Shown: one piece after another, positions 51,999 through 61,107 of the stretch | How positions within the stretch are numbered: position 1 is the stretch's first letter | Layout of the letters: each line of letters opens with the position of its first letter | Source of the DNA: Meiothermus cerbereus DSM 11376 | Lineage (GTDB): Bacteria; Deinococcota; Deinococci; Deinococcales; Thermaceae | DNA length: 64,000 nt | Assembly (NCBI RefSeq): GCF_000620065.1 | Contig: NZ_JHVI01000001.1 | Coordinates: 1-64,000 of the forward strand | Reading direction: 5' to 3' | Translations under genes and position numbers: made by a program | The notes under the pieces: generated by a model | Told to the model about the DNA's origin: nothing | The model's input: only the letters and a program-made list of their open reading frames with translations | Databases searched by the model: none

Positions 51999-52946
51999 AT
52001 GCCGCTTGAGTTCGAGAAGCCCATTGAAGAGCTCGAGGCCAAAATAGCCGAGCTCGAGGGGTTTGCCGCCAGCAGCGGGGTAGACCTCTCGGGAGAGATT
52101 CAGGTTCTGCGGGAGCGCTTAGCCCAGCTCAAGTCCGAAACCTTCGAGAACCTGTCGCGCTGGGAACGGGTACAACTGGCCCGCGCCCCTGGCCGACCCA
52201 CCACTCTCGAGGTCATCGGGGGCATCATGACGGAGTTTGTGGAGCTCTACGGAGATCGCACCTATGGTGAGGACCCCGCTGTGGTGGGGGGGCTGGCCCG
52301 CTTCGAGGGTACCTCGGTGGTGGTGGCAGGCCACCAGAAAGGCCGCGATACCAAGGAAAACATCCGGCGCAACTTTGCCATGCCCCACCCCGAGGGCTAC
52401 CGCAAGGCCATGCGCCTGATGGATCTGGCCGACCGGTTCGGACGGCCCTTTATCGCCTTCATCGACACCCCAGGAGCCTACCCTGGCATCTCTGCCGAAG
52501 AGCGCGGCCAGGCCTGGGTGATTGCCCAGAGCATCCAGCGCATGGCCCGCCTGCGGGTACCGGCCATTGCCATCATTCTGGGCGAGGGGGGTTCAGGAGG
52601 GGCCCTGGCCATTGGCGTGGGCAACCGCGTGCTGATTCTGGAAAACGCTTGGTACTCGGTCATCTCGCCCGAGTCCTGCGCGGCCATCTTGTGGCGCGAC
52701 GCCAAGGAAGCGGCCAAAGCCGCCGAGGCCCTCAAGCTCTCGGCCCCCGACCTCCTGAGCCTGGGGATCGTGGATCAGATCATCCCCGAACCAAGCGGCG
52801 GCGCCCACCGCGACCCTGCTGCCACCCTGGTCAATATCAAGCAAGCCCTGGCAGCCACGCTCAAAGAACTCTCGAGCCTGGGTCCCGAGGAGCTCTTTGA
52901 GGATCGCTACCAGCGCTTCAGGGGCTTGGGACGCTATCAGACCTGA
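51999..52946 (+). CDS. accA: Acetyl-CoA carboxylase carboxyltransferase subunit alpha
   Basis: 315 aa. Typical stretches: FEKPIEELEAKIAELEG at the start, LARAPGRPTTLEVIGGI, FGRPFIAFIDTPGAYPGISAEERGQ, AIILGEGGSGGALAIGVGNRVLILENAWYSVISPE in pattern, and SLGIVDQIIPEPSGGAHRDP. AAGGGGGT stands before the ATG. The accD-accA order gives a transcription unit that ends before the repeat at 52989-53073. Confidence 0.96.
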   Translation: MPLEFEKPIEELEAKIAELEGFAASSGVDLSGEIQVLRERLAQLKSETFENLSRWERVQLARAPGRPTTLEVIGGIMTEFVELYGDRTYGEDPAVVGGLARFEGTSVVVAGHQKGRDTKENIRRNFAMPHPEGYRKAMRLMDLADRFGRPFIAFIDTPGAYPGISAEERGQAWVIAQSIQRMARLRVPAIAIILGEGGSGGALAIGVGNRVLILENAWYSVISPESCAAILWRDAKEAAKAAEALKLSAPDLLSLGIVDQIIPEPSGGAHRDPAATLVNIKQALAATLKELSSLGPEELFEDRYQRFRGLGRYQT

Positions 52947-52988
52947 CTGGATTGTTCCCTTGGTGTGGTGAGCCTGAGCAATGGCAGG

Positions 52989-53073
52989 TGATGCCGGATT
53001 CAAAAAGATAGTCTTCAAACAAAATAAGTTGGTTCGCCACCATTCGGTGACGAACCAACCAAATCTGGTATCA
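52989..53073. repeat. Hairpin repeat (TGATRCCRGATT family), short copy
   Basis: Ends TGATGCCGGATT and AATCTGGTATCA are inverted repeats. The hairpin (about 53028-53059, loop ATTC) matches the one at 21006-21039, and one stem pair changes on both sides (A-T there, G-C here). The last three bases, TCA, are the TGA stop of phnE on the minus strand. Confidence 0.75.
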
Positions 53074-54702
53074 GACAAGTCGGCTGCGCAGCCACGAAGA
53101 GGCAAAGTCGATGATGTTGACCACAATCACAATCGCAATAACCCCCACAATCATCTGGTCGTACTGCCCCGAGGCCATCTTCTCGTTGATGAAGTAGCCG
53201 ATGCCACCTGCGCCCACCAGGCCCAGCACCAGCGAGGAGCGGAAGTTAATCTCGAAGTTGTAGACCGTGTACGACACAAACAGCGGCAACACCTGGGGCA
53301 GAATGGCCCAGCGCACCACATTTACTCCCGAAGCACCGGTGGACTCGAGGGCCTCCACCGGCCCTTTATCGGCGTTTTCGATAGCCTCGGAGTAGAGTTT
53401 GCCCAGCTCGGTCAGGGAGTGAATGGCAATGGCCATCACCCCCGCAAAAGGCCCCAGTCCTACCGCCGCCACTAAAATCAGGGCAATAATCAGGGTAGGC
53501 ACCCCCCGCAGCACATTCAAAAACAGGCGGGTCAGGTAAAACACCGTACGCATCAAGGGCGTACCCGCGGTTACGTTGCGGGCCGCCAGAAACGAGATGG
53601 GCATGGCAAAAATCGCGGCCAGAAAGGTGCCCACCAGGGCCATCTGCACCGTTACGGCGATCTGGCTCAACACCTCCTGGAGGGGGTAGCGCTCTGCAGC
53701 AACATCGGCCAGCATGGGCGGCCAGGCTTTGTCGGCGAACTGCTGCAGGAAGGGCCAGCCCTCCACCAGTTTGTTGAGGTCGAACTCGGTGGCATCGAAC
53801 GCCGGTATTAAGAAACTCACCACCAGGGCAATCAGGATGCCTGCGCGGAAATCGTCGGGCTCTTGCAGGGCCGGGTTTCGCAGCAGCACCAGCCCTGCCC
53901 CCAGCATTAGCCCCGCTAAAAAGAAAACCCCAAAAGCCCCGTACTGGGTGGTGGCCGGTTGCACCAGACGGAAGCCCTGGCTCGAGGCCTGCTGGGGTAT
54001 GGCCCCTTGCAGGTCGGAGAGGCCCTGAATGGGCTTTAGTTCGTCCTGGCCCAGTTCCTTGCGTATTGCGTTGAGCTCGGGCAGGGCCCGGTTATAGGAT
54101 TCAACCATCTCCTGCTGGCTCTGGGGAGATGTAGAGAAAAACAGCTTGTAGTAGCCCAGGCTTTTGGGAAGGTAAGCCCCACCCCCTTGAGGCGTGTGAA
54201 ACCAGAAGAAGGCCAGAACCCCTGCCAAAGCCGCCAGCAGCAGAATGGGAATGCGTAGCTGGGGTCGGCTAAAGGAAAGCAGGGCAATCGAGCCTGCTAC
54301 CAAAGCCGCCACGAGCAGTTCCATCAGACCATTAACGGGCTGCAAGCGAACCAGCTGGGCTGGCTGCAAATACCAGCTCCCGGCGGCCACCACCACCGCT
54401 ACTCCCCCCAGCACCCCACCCCATCCAGCAGCTTTTCCACCTCGAGGGGCCAGCACCAGGGCTACAAGCACACCCAAAGGAATCAGCAGCAGCAGGGGAT
54501 AAAATGGCGTTAAACCTAGCAGCGTGGGATCGATGGTGTCGCGGCTCAGGAAGCCCCTGGCCCGGCTAAAAGGGAAGGCCGCAAACACCACCAGCAGGGC
54601 CATCCCCGCCCCTACAATCCAGCGTCGCATGGAACCCCTGGCCACGCCCATCAGCACCGCCAGCGCCAGCCCGAACAGGGTGTAAAGCAGCAGTCCGGTC
54701 AT
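53071..54702 (-). CDS. phnE: Phosphonate/phosphite ABC permease with a large N-terminal membrane extension
   Basis: 543 aa, twice the usual 260-290. The C-terminal 255 residues are a normal PhnE permease: LSQIAVTVQMALVGTFLAAIFAMPISFLAARN in pattern, and the EAA loop ALESTGASGVNVVRWAILPQVLPLF. The first 280 residues carry about six or seven extra membrane helices and a soluble loop (YYKLFFSTSPQSQQEMVESYNRALPELNAI). The start overlaps phnC by 4 nt. The stop codon comes from a dispersed repeat. The role of the extension is unknown. Confidence 0.88.
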   Translation of the reverse strand: MTGLLLYTLFGLALAVLMGVARGSMRRWIVGAGMALLVVFAAFPFSRARGFLSRDTIDPTLLGLTPFYPLLLLIPLGVLVALVLAPRGGKAAGWGGVLGGVAVVVAAGSWYLQPAQLVRLQPVNGLMELLVAALVAGSIALLSFSRPQLRIPILLLAALAGVLAFFWFHTPQGGGAYLPKSLGYYKLFFSTSPQSQQEMVESYNRALPELNAIRKELGQDELKPIQGLSDLQGAIPQQASSQGFRLVQPATTQYGAFGVFFLAGLMLGAGLVLLRNPALQEPDDFRAGILIALVVSFLIPAFDATEFDLNKLVEGWPFLQQFADKAWPPMLADVAAERYPLQEVLSQIAVTVQMALVGTFLAAIFAMPISFLAARNVTAGTPLMRTVFYLTRLFLNVLRGVPTLIIALILVAAVGLGPFAGVMAIAIHSLTELGKLYSEAIENADKGPVEALESTGASGVNVVRWAILPQVLPLFVSYTVYNFEINFRSSLVLGLVGAGGIGYFINEKMASGQYDQMIVGVIAIVIVVNIIDFASSWLRSRLV

Positions 54703-55457
54703 GCCAGCATCTCCTTGCGTTCGTAGAGGTCGTCCACCATCGCCTCGGAAAGCTGCGCGGGCGGGCCATCAAACACCAGTCGCCCCCGTTTGAAGGCGAC
54801 GATGCGCTTGGCGTACTTCAAGGCCAGGTCGAGGGCATGGATGTTGATGACCACCGTAACCCCGTCCTGTTCGTTGAAGCGCTTGAGGGTGCGCATCACC
54901 TCCTCCGACAAAACCGGGTCGAGGTTGGCGGCAGGCTCGTCGGCCAGCATCAGGGTGGGTTGCTGGGCCATGGCCCGGGCAACGGCCACCCGCTGTTGCT
55001 GCCCGCCCGAGAGCGAGTCCACTCGAGCGTTCTCCTTGGCCGCCAGATCCACCCGCTCGAGCTGCTGCCGAGCAATGCGGTAGTCGGCCTCACTGTACAA
55101 ACCCAGCAAACCACGCCAGGTCGGAAGGTAGCCCAGGCGGCCATGCAAAACGTTATCGAGGGCGCTCAAACGGTTGACCAGATTGAACTGCTGAAAAATA
55201 AACCCCACGGTGCGGCGGTACTTTTGCAGTTCGCGCTTGGGCAGCTTGGTAATGTCGGTGCCATTCACCACCACCGAGCCCGAGGTAGGAATCAAGAGCC
55301 CATTCAGGGTACGCAAAAAGGTGCTCTTGCCAGCACCCGAACGTCCAATTACGGCGACAAAATCACCTGGGGCAATCTCGAGGTTCACATCCATCAAAAC
55401 CTTGAGGGGCCCCTTGGCGGTTTGGAAGGTCTGGTTAAGGTTTCGGACTTCAATCAT
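54699..55457 (-). CDS. phnC: Phosphonate/phosphite ABC transporter ATP-binding protein
   Basis: 252 aa from ATG 55457 (GGAGG upstream; the frame is open to 55535). Walker A GRSGAGKST, Q-loop FIFQQFNLVNRLSALDNVLHGRLGYLPTWRG in pattern (typical PhnC), signature LSGGQQQRVAVARAM, Walker B LMLADEPAANLDP, and the His switch NIHALDLALKY. It energises import by PhnE. It lies after a terminator-like hairpin that follows phnD. Confidence 0.95.
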   Translation of the reverse strand: MIEVRNLNQTFQTAKGPLKVLMDVNLEIAPGDFVAVIGRSGAGKSTFLRTLNGLLIPTSGSVVVNGTDITKLPKRELQKYRRTVGFIFQQFNLVNRLSALDNVLHGRLGYLPTWRGLLGLYSEADYRIARQQLERVDLAAKENARVDSLSGGQQQRVAVARAMAQQPTLMLADEPAANLDPVLSEEVMRTLKRFNEQDGVTVVINIHALDLALKYAKRIVAFKRGRLVFDGPPAQLSEAMVDDLYERKEMLA

Positions 55458-55616
55458 GTGTCCTCCAGGGCGCATAGCTTTGCATTGGCTTGCCTTTTTG
55501 CCACCAGTCCTGTCGGCAAAACACACGTCCAGCACAGTTTTTTTGCTTTCGGATGTGGCAAAGCTCTTCGTATCCGGTTTCGTCCTCTTTCGCCCGGCTT
55601 TTTCATCAAATCATAA

Positions 55617-55639
55617 GCCCCCAGCCAGCACCGGGGGCA
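55617..55639 (-). terminator. Attenuator hairpin between phnD and phnC
   Basis: GCCCCC and GGGGGC pair around CAGCCAGCAC-like loop sequence and are followed on the minus strand by TTATGATTT. It lies about 27 bp past the phnD stop and would give more binding protein than transporter. Confidence 0.6.
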
Positions 55640-55665
55640 AAAGAGCGCCAGAGGTCTATTTGGTC

Positions 55666-56541
55666 TTATTGACCGGCCACTTTGCGGGCCTGGCGCACCA
55701 CATCGTAGTCGGAGTCCTGGGCAGGAATCATGTAGTCGATGCGGTAAAGGTTGAACAGAAGCTTATTTTCCGGAGTTTTGATGCCCTGCAAAGCAGCGGC
55801 AATGCCCCGCGAAAGGGTGGGGTACTTGGTAATGAATTGCTTAGAAACCGAGAAGGTATCGCCAGGGATAGGCCTGGAGTAGAAAATTGCTGTGAGCTGG
55901 GCGGCTTCCTCGGGTTTGAGGAACTGCGTCCAGGCCCCGCTTTTGTTGCGGGTATCGTTGGCAAAAGTAGCGCAGGCATCCACCGACTTGTTAAGCACAG
56001 CCAGCACGCAGGCATCGTGCCGGCCCGCAAAGGTCTGCTTGGCGAACAGCTTGTCGGGGTCGAAGCCGGCCCCTACCACCGCTGCACGGGGGAAAACGTA
56101 CCCGGCGGCCGAGTTCTTATCAACCCAGGCGATGCTCTTACCATCAAGCCCCTGGAGGTTCTTAATGCCTGAGTCTTTACGCACGATAATGGCGCTCCAG
56201 TAGAAGGGGCTGGAGCCGCGCACGCTCTTGAGGAGCACCTGAGCCCCCACATCCTGGTTGGCAATCACGTAGCCATCGGGGGGGAAGAAGGCAAAGTCGA
56301 GGTTGCCCCCGCGCATGGCCTCAATCAGGCCCCGGTACTCGGTAGGGATGAAGATTTCCACCTCGATGGCCCCCTGGAAGCGGCGCTCGAGATAGTCTGC
56401 GATGGCCTGAGCCGCCGGACGAAGCTGGTCAGAGTTCTGGGTGGGGTTGAAGCCAATGCGCACCTTGATTGGGTTCTGAGCCAGACCCATCGACAGCGCA
56501 AAAGCCAGCAAAGCCAAAATGAGAAACAGGCTGCGTTTCAT
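55666..56541 (-). CDS. phnD: Phosphonate/phosphite-binding protein
   Basis: 291 aa with a signal peptide (MKRSLFLILALLAFALSMGLA). The PhnD fold shows as IRIGFNPTQNSDQLRPAAQ-like start, EIFIPTEYRGLIEAMRGGNLDFAFFPPDGYVIA, and GLDGKSIAWVDKNSAAGYVFPRAAV. It captures the ligand outside the membrane. No C-P lyase or phosphite dehydrogenase gene is near, so the ligand (phosphonate, phosphite or another oxyanion) is open. Confidence 0.9.
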   Translation of the reverse strand: MKRSLFLILALLAFALSMGLAQNPIKVRIGFNPTQNSDQLRPAAQAIADYLERRFQGAIEVEIFIPTEYRGLIEAMRGGNLDFAFFPPDGYVIANQDVGAQVLLKSVRGSSPFYWSAIIVRKDSGIKNLQGLDGKSIAWVDKNSAAGYVFPRAAVVGAGFDPDKLFAKQTFAGRHDACVLAVLNKSVDACATFANDTRNKSGAWTQFLKPEEAAQLTAIFYSRPIPGDTFSVSKQFITKYPTLSRGIAAALQGIKTPENKLLFNLYRIDYMIPAQDSDYDVVRQARKVAGQ

Positions 56542-56712
56542 ACGCCGAATAGCCTACACCAGCTTGTGTCAGAATTGAATCAGGTCAACATTTTAAGCGA
56601 CCAGGATGTTGTTTATATCGCCATCTACAAAAGTTTGGTGCTTGCTTAGCACAGTATTCCTGTAATCTCCTGCGGACTCCTCAAAGCGGGCATGATTTAC
56701 AATGCACAGCAT

Positions 56713-57399
56713 ATGCAAGCACTCATCTTCGATTTCGACGGCACCATTCTGGATACCGAAAGCAGCGAGTTCCAGGCCTGGCAGGAGGTGTATCGGCAGT
56801 ACGACCTCGAGCTCCCGCTGGATTACTGGCTCCCCTTCATCGGCAATAACTCGATTTCTTTCGACCCTGCCGACAACCTGGAAAAGCTTTTGGGCAAACC
56901 CCTGGACAAAAAAGGCCTCGAGCGATGGGTGGAAGCCCGCAAGCAAACCCTCAATCAGTCTTTACAGCCCCTGCCGGGGGTGCTGGACTACCTCGAGGCC
57001 GCCCAGGCTATGGGCCTCAAACTAGGGGTCGCCAGCAGTTCCAGACGGGCCTGGGTGGAAGGTCACCTGGAGCGCTTGGGGTTGTTGGGGTATTTCCAGG
57101 TCATCCGCACCAAGGAGGACGTGGCCCTTACCAAACCCGACCCAGCCCTTTTTCTGCGGGCTGCCGAAGGGCTGGGGGTTTCTCCCGCTCAGACCATCGT
57201 GCTCGAGGACTCGCTTAACGGGGTGCTGGCGGCCAGGTCGGCGGGGGCTTTTACGGTGGCTATTCCCAACGCCCTTACCCAACACCTTGACCTGAGCCAG
57301 GCCGACCTGCTGCTCAGCTGTCTATGCGACCTTGCGCTGTGGGACTTACTGCGCATCGCCCAGCAGAAACGACCTACCCACCTATTCCCCATTGCTTAG
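56713..57399 (+). CDS. HAD-superfamily hydrolase, beta-phosphoglucomutase-like
   Basis: 228 aa from ATG 56713; ATG 56692 is possible. Motif I DFDGT (nucleophile Asp in IFDFDGTILDTE), cap domain about 15-80, motif II ASSSRRAW, motif III Lys in LTKPDPALFLRAAE, motif IV IVLEDSLNGVLAARSAG. It most resembles sugar-phosphate phosphatases and beta-phosphoglucomutases; the substrate cannot be read. A TACAAT box ends 9 nt before the ATG. Confidence 0.85.
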   Translation: MQALIFDFDGTILDTESSEFQAWQEVYRQYDLELPLDYWLPFIGNNSISFDPADNLEKLLGKPLDKKGLERWVEARKQTLNQSLQPLPGVLDYLEAAQAMGLKLGVASSSRRAWVEGHLERLGLLGYFQVIRTKEDVALTKPDPALFLRAAEGLGVSPAQTIVLEDSLNGVLAARSAGAFTVAIPNALTQHLDLSQADLLLSCLCDLALWDLLRIAQQKRPTHLFPIA

Positions 57400-58464
57400 A
57401 AAGCGCAAAATGCCACGGGCCAGGGCCTGAGCCAGGGTCTGGCGGTACGCCTCGGTCTGGAGGCGGCGGCCTTCTTCGGGGTGGTTGGCAAAGCCCACCT
57501 CAACCAGAATGGCGGGTATGCGGGCGTTGCGAATCACATAAAACGGCGCCTGACGCACCCCCCGATCCACCGCCCCGGTAGCCTGTACCAGCGCACCCTG
57601 CACGTAGTGCGCCAGCTGGCGGGAAAACTTCAGGTTGGACTGGGCAATCAGGTCGCGCACCAGCCGCTCCCCTACGCTCTGGGCCTCCTGGGTCAGGCGG
57701 CGTCCCAGCTCCCCACCACCGTTTTCGCGGATAACCTGGGCCAGCAAACTGGGGTCCAGGACACTGCCAAAGTAGTAGGTCTCGATGCCCTGGGCCACGT
57801 TGGGCGCACTGTTGACGTGAATTGAGACAAACAGGTTGCGCTTGGAGTTGGCCATCTCGGCCCGCAAGCCCAGGTCGGTGGCCTTGTCGGGTGAAAGGTG
57901 GGTGTCGCTGCTGCGGGTGAGCACCACCTCAATGCCCTCTTTTTGCAAGAGCTGCCTGAGGCGCAGGGCCAGGTCGAGGGTTACCTCTTTTTCCACCACA
58001 AAACCCACCGCGCCGGAGTCCACACCGCCGTGGCCGGGGTCAATTACCACCACCTTGGGCTGGGTGCGGGGTCTGGGGGGCTCGAGGCCCTTTGGTGGGG
58101 GGTTCGGTTTTGCGGGGGCCTGCGCCGAGGCCAGCACGTCCACCACCAGGCGGCGCCGGTTTCCATCCTCCAGAACCACACTCTTAATCTCGACACTGGG
58201 CTTCAGGCGCACGAACACTGTAACGCTGTTGCTGGCAACGACCACCTGGTACGAGGCCACCTGGGGCGAACTTACGTCCACATCGGCGGCCCCCACCTTG
58301 ATACCCTGGAAGCGGATGGTCAGGGTATCGGGCGATTGTGCAATCTGGTACTGTGTTTTGGCCTCGAGGTCGAATACCAGTCGGGTATAGCCTTCGTGCA
58401 GGCCCAAGCGTGGAAAAGCCAGGGCTGAGGCCAGAACTACCCCCAGAAAAGCCAGCAAGCGCAT
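57382..58464 (-). CDS. N-acetylmuramoyl-L-alanine amidase with AMIN domain
   Basis: 360 aa from ATG 58464, where the signal peptide (MRLLAFLGVVLASALA) begins and TATACT ends 8 nt upstream. The frame is open to 58626 but that part is not coding-like. An AMIN domain (about 20-115) targets the protein to septum or outer-membrane structures. The Amidase_3 domain carries zinc ligands in VVIDPGHGGVDSGAVG (His), E in VVEKEVTLDLA, and H in LFVSIHVNSAPN; the last catalytic Glu is in PAILVEVGFANHPEEG. It splits the glycan-peptide bond in cell separation. Its 3' end overlaps the HAD gene by 18 nt. Confidence 0.92.
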   Translation of the reverse strand: MRLLAFLGVVLASALAFPRLGLHEGYTRLVFDLEAKTQYQIAQSPDTLTIRFQGIKVGAADVDVSSPQVASYQVVVASNSVTVFVRLKPSVEIKSVVLEDGNRRRLVVDVLASAQAPAKPNPPPKGLEPPRPRTQPKVVVIDPGHGGVDSGAVGFVVEKEVTLDLALRLRQLLQKEGIEVVLTRSSDTHLSPDKATDLGLRAEMANSKRNLFVSIHVNSAPNVAQGIETYYFGSVLDPSLLAQVIRENGGGELGRRLTQEAQSVGERLVRDLIAQSNLKFSRQLAHYVQGALVQATGAVDRGVRQAPFYVIRNARIPAILVEVGFANHPEEGRRLQTEAYRQTLAQALARGILRFLSNGE

Positions 58465-58472
58465 CTCCTCGG

Positions 58473-58478
58473 AGTATA
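58473..58478 (-). promoter_or_regulatory. Leaderless -10 box (TATACT, minus strand)
   Basis: TATACT ends 8 nt before the ATG of the amidase gene at 58464. Confidence 0.55.
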
Positions 58479-58637
58479 GCCAAAAAACCCCAACCGTTCT
58501 GGGGATTCGACCATACCTGCCCGGCCAAAGCCCATGATCCAGATGCCGGGGCCAAAGCAAACCTGGCCTCAAACGTAGCGCCATAACCAAACCGGGCAGG
58601 GTTGAAGATTTGCTCATTCGATTCATGCGGGAGGCTC

Positions 58638-58643
58638 TAAGAT
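58638..58643 (+). promoter_or_regulatory. Leaderless -10 box (TAAGAT)
   Basis: TAAGAT ends 7 nt before the ATG at 58651. Confidence 0.5.
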
Positions 58644-58650
58644 TTTGGGG

Positions 58651-59274
58651 ATGAAGCGCTGGTTGATTTTGCTCACCCTTTTATCGGTGGTGGCGTCTGC
58701 CTCGAGGTTTGCCGGCTTCGAGGTCAGGCCTAAGGGCAACTCCGAACTCGACGTGGGCACCGGCATCTACACCCTGCCCACCGGTGGCACCATCACCGAT
58801 AACAAGAGCGGGCTGGTGCTGGAAGCCCGTTATATCCAGTACAAGGACGGCGAGTTTATCCGGGCCCAGGGAGCCACCCTCAAGGCCAGGGAGGGCGAGT
58901 TTAGCGCCAATAGCCTCGAGTACCTGCAAAAGCCCGATACCCTGCGGATGAGCGGTGTGCGCTTTAGCTCCAAAGAGTTCAAAGCCCTCTCGGCCCAGCA
59001 GGGGCTTTTGCTCAAGGAAGAGGTGCTGGTACTGAAGGGCGAGGTGCGCTCGAGCGACCCGGCCCTCGAGGCCAGCACCCTGATTGTGGACACCAGCAAA
59101 GACCAGGCCCTGGTGCTGGGGGCCTTCACCTTCCGCGATGGGGCCACCACCCTGCGCGGCAACCGGCCCGACAGCACCCTGCTGCTGACCTTTGGCAGCG
59201 GTAAAGTGCGGGCCAACACCCGTGTTCCTGCCGAGGTCTTGAACCGCCTGCGCCCTTATGCCGATAAACTGTAG
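58651..59274 (+). CDS. LptA/LptC-like (OstA-family) exported protein
   Basis: 207 aa with a signal peptide (MKRWLILLTLLSVVASA). The body is built of repeated short beta strands typical of the LptA/OstA jelly roll: LVLEARYIQYKDGEFIRAQGATLKAREGEFSANSLEYLQ in pattern, then LLLKEEVLVLKGEVRSSDPALEA. Such proteins bridge inner and outer membranes for lipid transport. It is followed by an LptD-like and an LptF-like gene. Members of this phylum lack classic lipid A, so the cargo is probably another glycolipid. Confidence 0.75.
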   Translation: MKRWLILLTLLSVVASASRFAGFEVRPKGNSELDVGTGIYTLPTGGTITDNKSGLVLEARYIQYKDGEFIRAQGATLKAREGEFSANSLEYLQKPDTLRMSGVRFSSKEFKALSAQQGLLLKEEVLVLKGEVRSSDPALEASTLIVDTSKDQALVLGAFTFRDGATTLRGNRPDSTLLLTFGSGKVRANTRVPAEVLNRLRPYADKL

Positions 59275-59481
59275 GGCGTGCGCATGGAGAGCATCGGGTG
59301 GAAGAGCCCAGGTCTGGCCGCATTTAAAGCTGTTTTCCACAGTAACCCCGCCCCAACCGAACACAAAAAAGCTGTGCTGAGCTCGTTTTTTGCTGAGCAT
59401 CCGAGCAAGTGCAGCAAACCCACTGAACCCGCCGCGGCTGCAAAGGCTTTCGCGGGTTGCCAGGGCAGCCTGGCGGTTCAG

Positions 59482-61107
59482 ATGCCCATCGGCAACAAAC
59501 AGCCGCTGCTTTCCCTTCCCTCTGGTTGTCCTGTGCGCCTGCTTTTTGTGGTGGTTCTGCTATCCGGCCTGGCCTGGGCCAGCCCCGGCACGCCCTGCTC
59601 CGAACAACCCTACACCCTGGAGACGCCTGAAGGGCTGGCAGGTGGGGGCAACCTCGAGTTCGACGGCGACGTGGCTATCTTTACCGATGGGGCCTGCCTG
59701 GAAACCAAAGGCCTGCGGCTGCAAGCCCCTAGCCTGCGCTACGACCAGGCCGAAGGCCTGCTGACCGCCCAGCAAATTGAGGTAGAAACCCCTCGCTACC
59801 GCTTCTGGGCCGAAGAAAGTCAGATCAAAAACCAGGTCTTGCAAGCCCACGGAATTCGTGTAACCACCTGCCGGTGCGGCGACGACCTGCGAATGCTGTC
59901 GCAAAGCCTGCGCTTTGACACCAAGAGCGGCGAGGTAGTACTGGAAGACAGCCGGCTCGAGGCCTATCGGCTGGGCCTGGCCCGCTTCGACGCGCTGCGC
60001 CTGGATGTAAACCAGCCCCTGAGCGAAAACCTGGGCCTGCACAGCACAGAGGCCAGCACTTTGATTTTCCCCCTGCGGCTAGACTTCGACCAGGGCTTAA
60101 ACCTGGGCCTGAGCGAGTTTCCCCTGTCGAACACCTTTAGCGGTAGGTTCAGCACCCGCATCACCCTGCTGGGCCTGCGCTTAGGTAGCCCCGACCCGGT
60201 GCTCAGGCTGGGGTTTTCAGGGCAGGAGGAAGGCAGGCGGGCTCGGCTCGAGCTCGACCTTAAGTCCAGCGGCCCGGCCAGCCGGGGCGAGGTGGTAGAT
60301 GGTCCGGTGTTTTTTACGCACGATAGCGAAAAAGGACGCTTTGCCTTTGGCCTCAAACAGTCTTTTGCGCTGGATGGCTTTACCCTGATTCCTTACGCCT
60401 GGTTTGCGCAGGACTGGCGGGACGGAACCCCGGCCACCCAGGAGCAGGGCCTGGCCGCTGGCGCCGAGCTGCGCTACCGCTTCGAGTTGCAGGAGGGGCC
60501 TTTTCGCTTTCGCCTCGAGCCTTTTGGGGTGCTGGGCTTTTACAACCAGCCCCAGCAGTACCTGGCCTACGGCGGGCAGGTCGAAGGCCACTACCGGGCC
60601 GATTTTAGCGTACGCCTGGGCTATGCCTGGGCCATCGAGTCTACCCCCGGACGCTTCTGGCTCGAGCGCCGCGAGACCACACAAAAGCTCTCGGGCAGCC
60701 TGCAGTACCAGCAAATTCAGCTTCAGACCGAACACGACTTCCTCAAAAACCAGACCCAGGCTAGCCTGCGCATCGGCTATGCGCAAAGCTATGGCGAGGT
60801 CTGGGCCCAACTTAATAGCTGCTGGAATTGCGTAGGCAAAACTCTCAGCAACGGGCGGGACGACTGGGAGCGCCGGGAGCTGGTGGTGGGCTTTACCCCC
60901 GTTCCTCTAACTTGCACCTACGACCTCAACCTGAGCCCCCTGCTCGGGTATGATTTCCTGCGCCAGGGGGTGAGCCGCTGGGGGCTGGAGCTGCGCTATG
61001 CCGACTGCTGCTTGATCTGGCGGCTGGGCTACCAGGAAGTCCGCATCGCCCAGGACCCCAGCGAAGTACCCAATGGCAAACTAGTGTTTGGACTGGAAAT
61101 TCGATGA
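59482..61107 (+). CDS. LptD-like outer-membrane protein
   Basis: About 541 aa from ATG 59482; the signal peptide core is VRLLFVVVLLSGLAWA, so GTG 59533 is also possible. The frame is open from 59278. An N-terminal OstA-like part (LEFDGDVAIFTDGACLETKG, YDQAEGLLTAQQIEVETPRYRF) is followed by about 350 residues of alternating amphipathic strands ending ...KLVFGLEIR, with a terminal hydrophobic pattern like that of outer-membrane barrels. Cys pairs (TTCRCGDD, NSCWNCVGK, YADCCLIW) may form disulfides, as in LptD. It overlaps the next gene by 4 nt. Confidence 0.7.
   Translation: MPIGNKQPLLSLPSGCPVRLLFVVVLLSGLAWASPGTPCSEQPYTLETPEGLAGGGNLEFDGDVAIFTDGACLETKGLRLQAPSLRYDQAEGLLTAQQIEVETPRYRFWAEESQIKNQVLQAHGIRVTTCRCGDDLRMLSQSLRFDTKSGEVVLEDSRLEAYRLGLARFDALRLDVNQPLSENLGLHSTEASTLIFPLRLDFDQGLNLGLSEFPLSNTFSGRFSTRITLLGLRLGSPDPVLRLGFSGQEEGRRARLELDLKSSGPASRGEVVDGPVFFTHDSEKGRFAFGLKQSFALDGFTLIPYAWFAQDWRDGTPATQEQGLAAGAELRYRFELQEGPFRFRLEPFGVLGFYNQPQQYLAYGGQVEGHYRADFSVRLGYAWAIESTPGRFWLERRETTQKLSGSLQYQQIQLQTEHDFLKNQTQASLRIGYAQSYGEVWAQLNSCWNCVGKTLSNGRDDWERRELVVGFTPVPLTCTYDLNLSPLLGYDFLRQGVSRWGLELRYADCCLIWRLGYQEVRIAQDPSEVPNGKLVFGLEIR

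Noticed and set aside
58482-58504. Minus-strand terminator upstream of the amidase (CCCCA...TGGGG, T6)
   Set aside because: The stem is only 5 bp and no minus-strand gene precedes it. It overlaps the amidase promoter, so it is probably chance.
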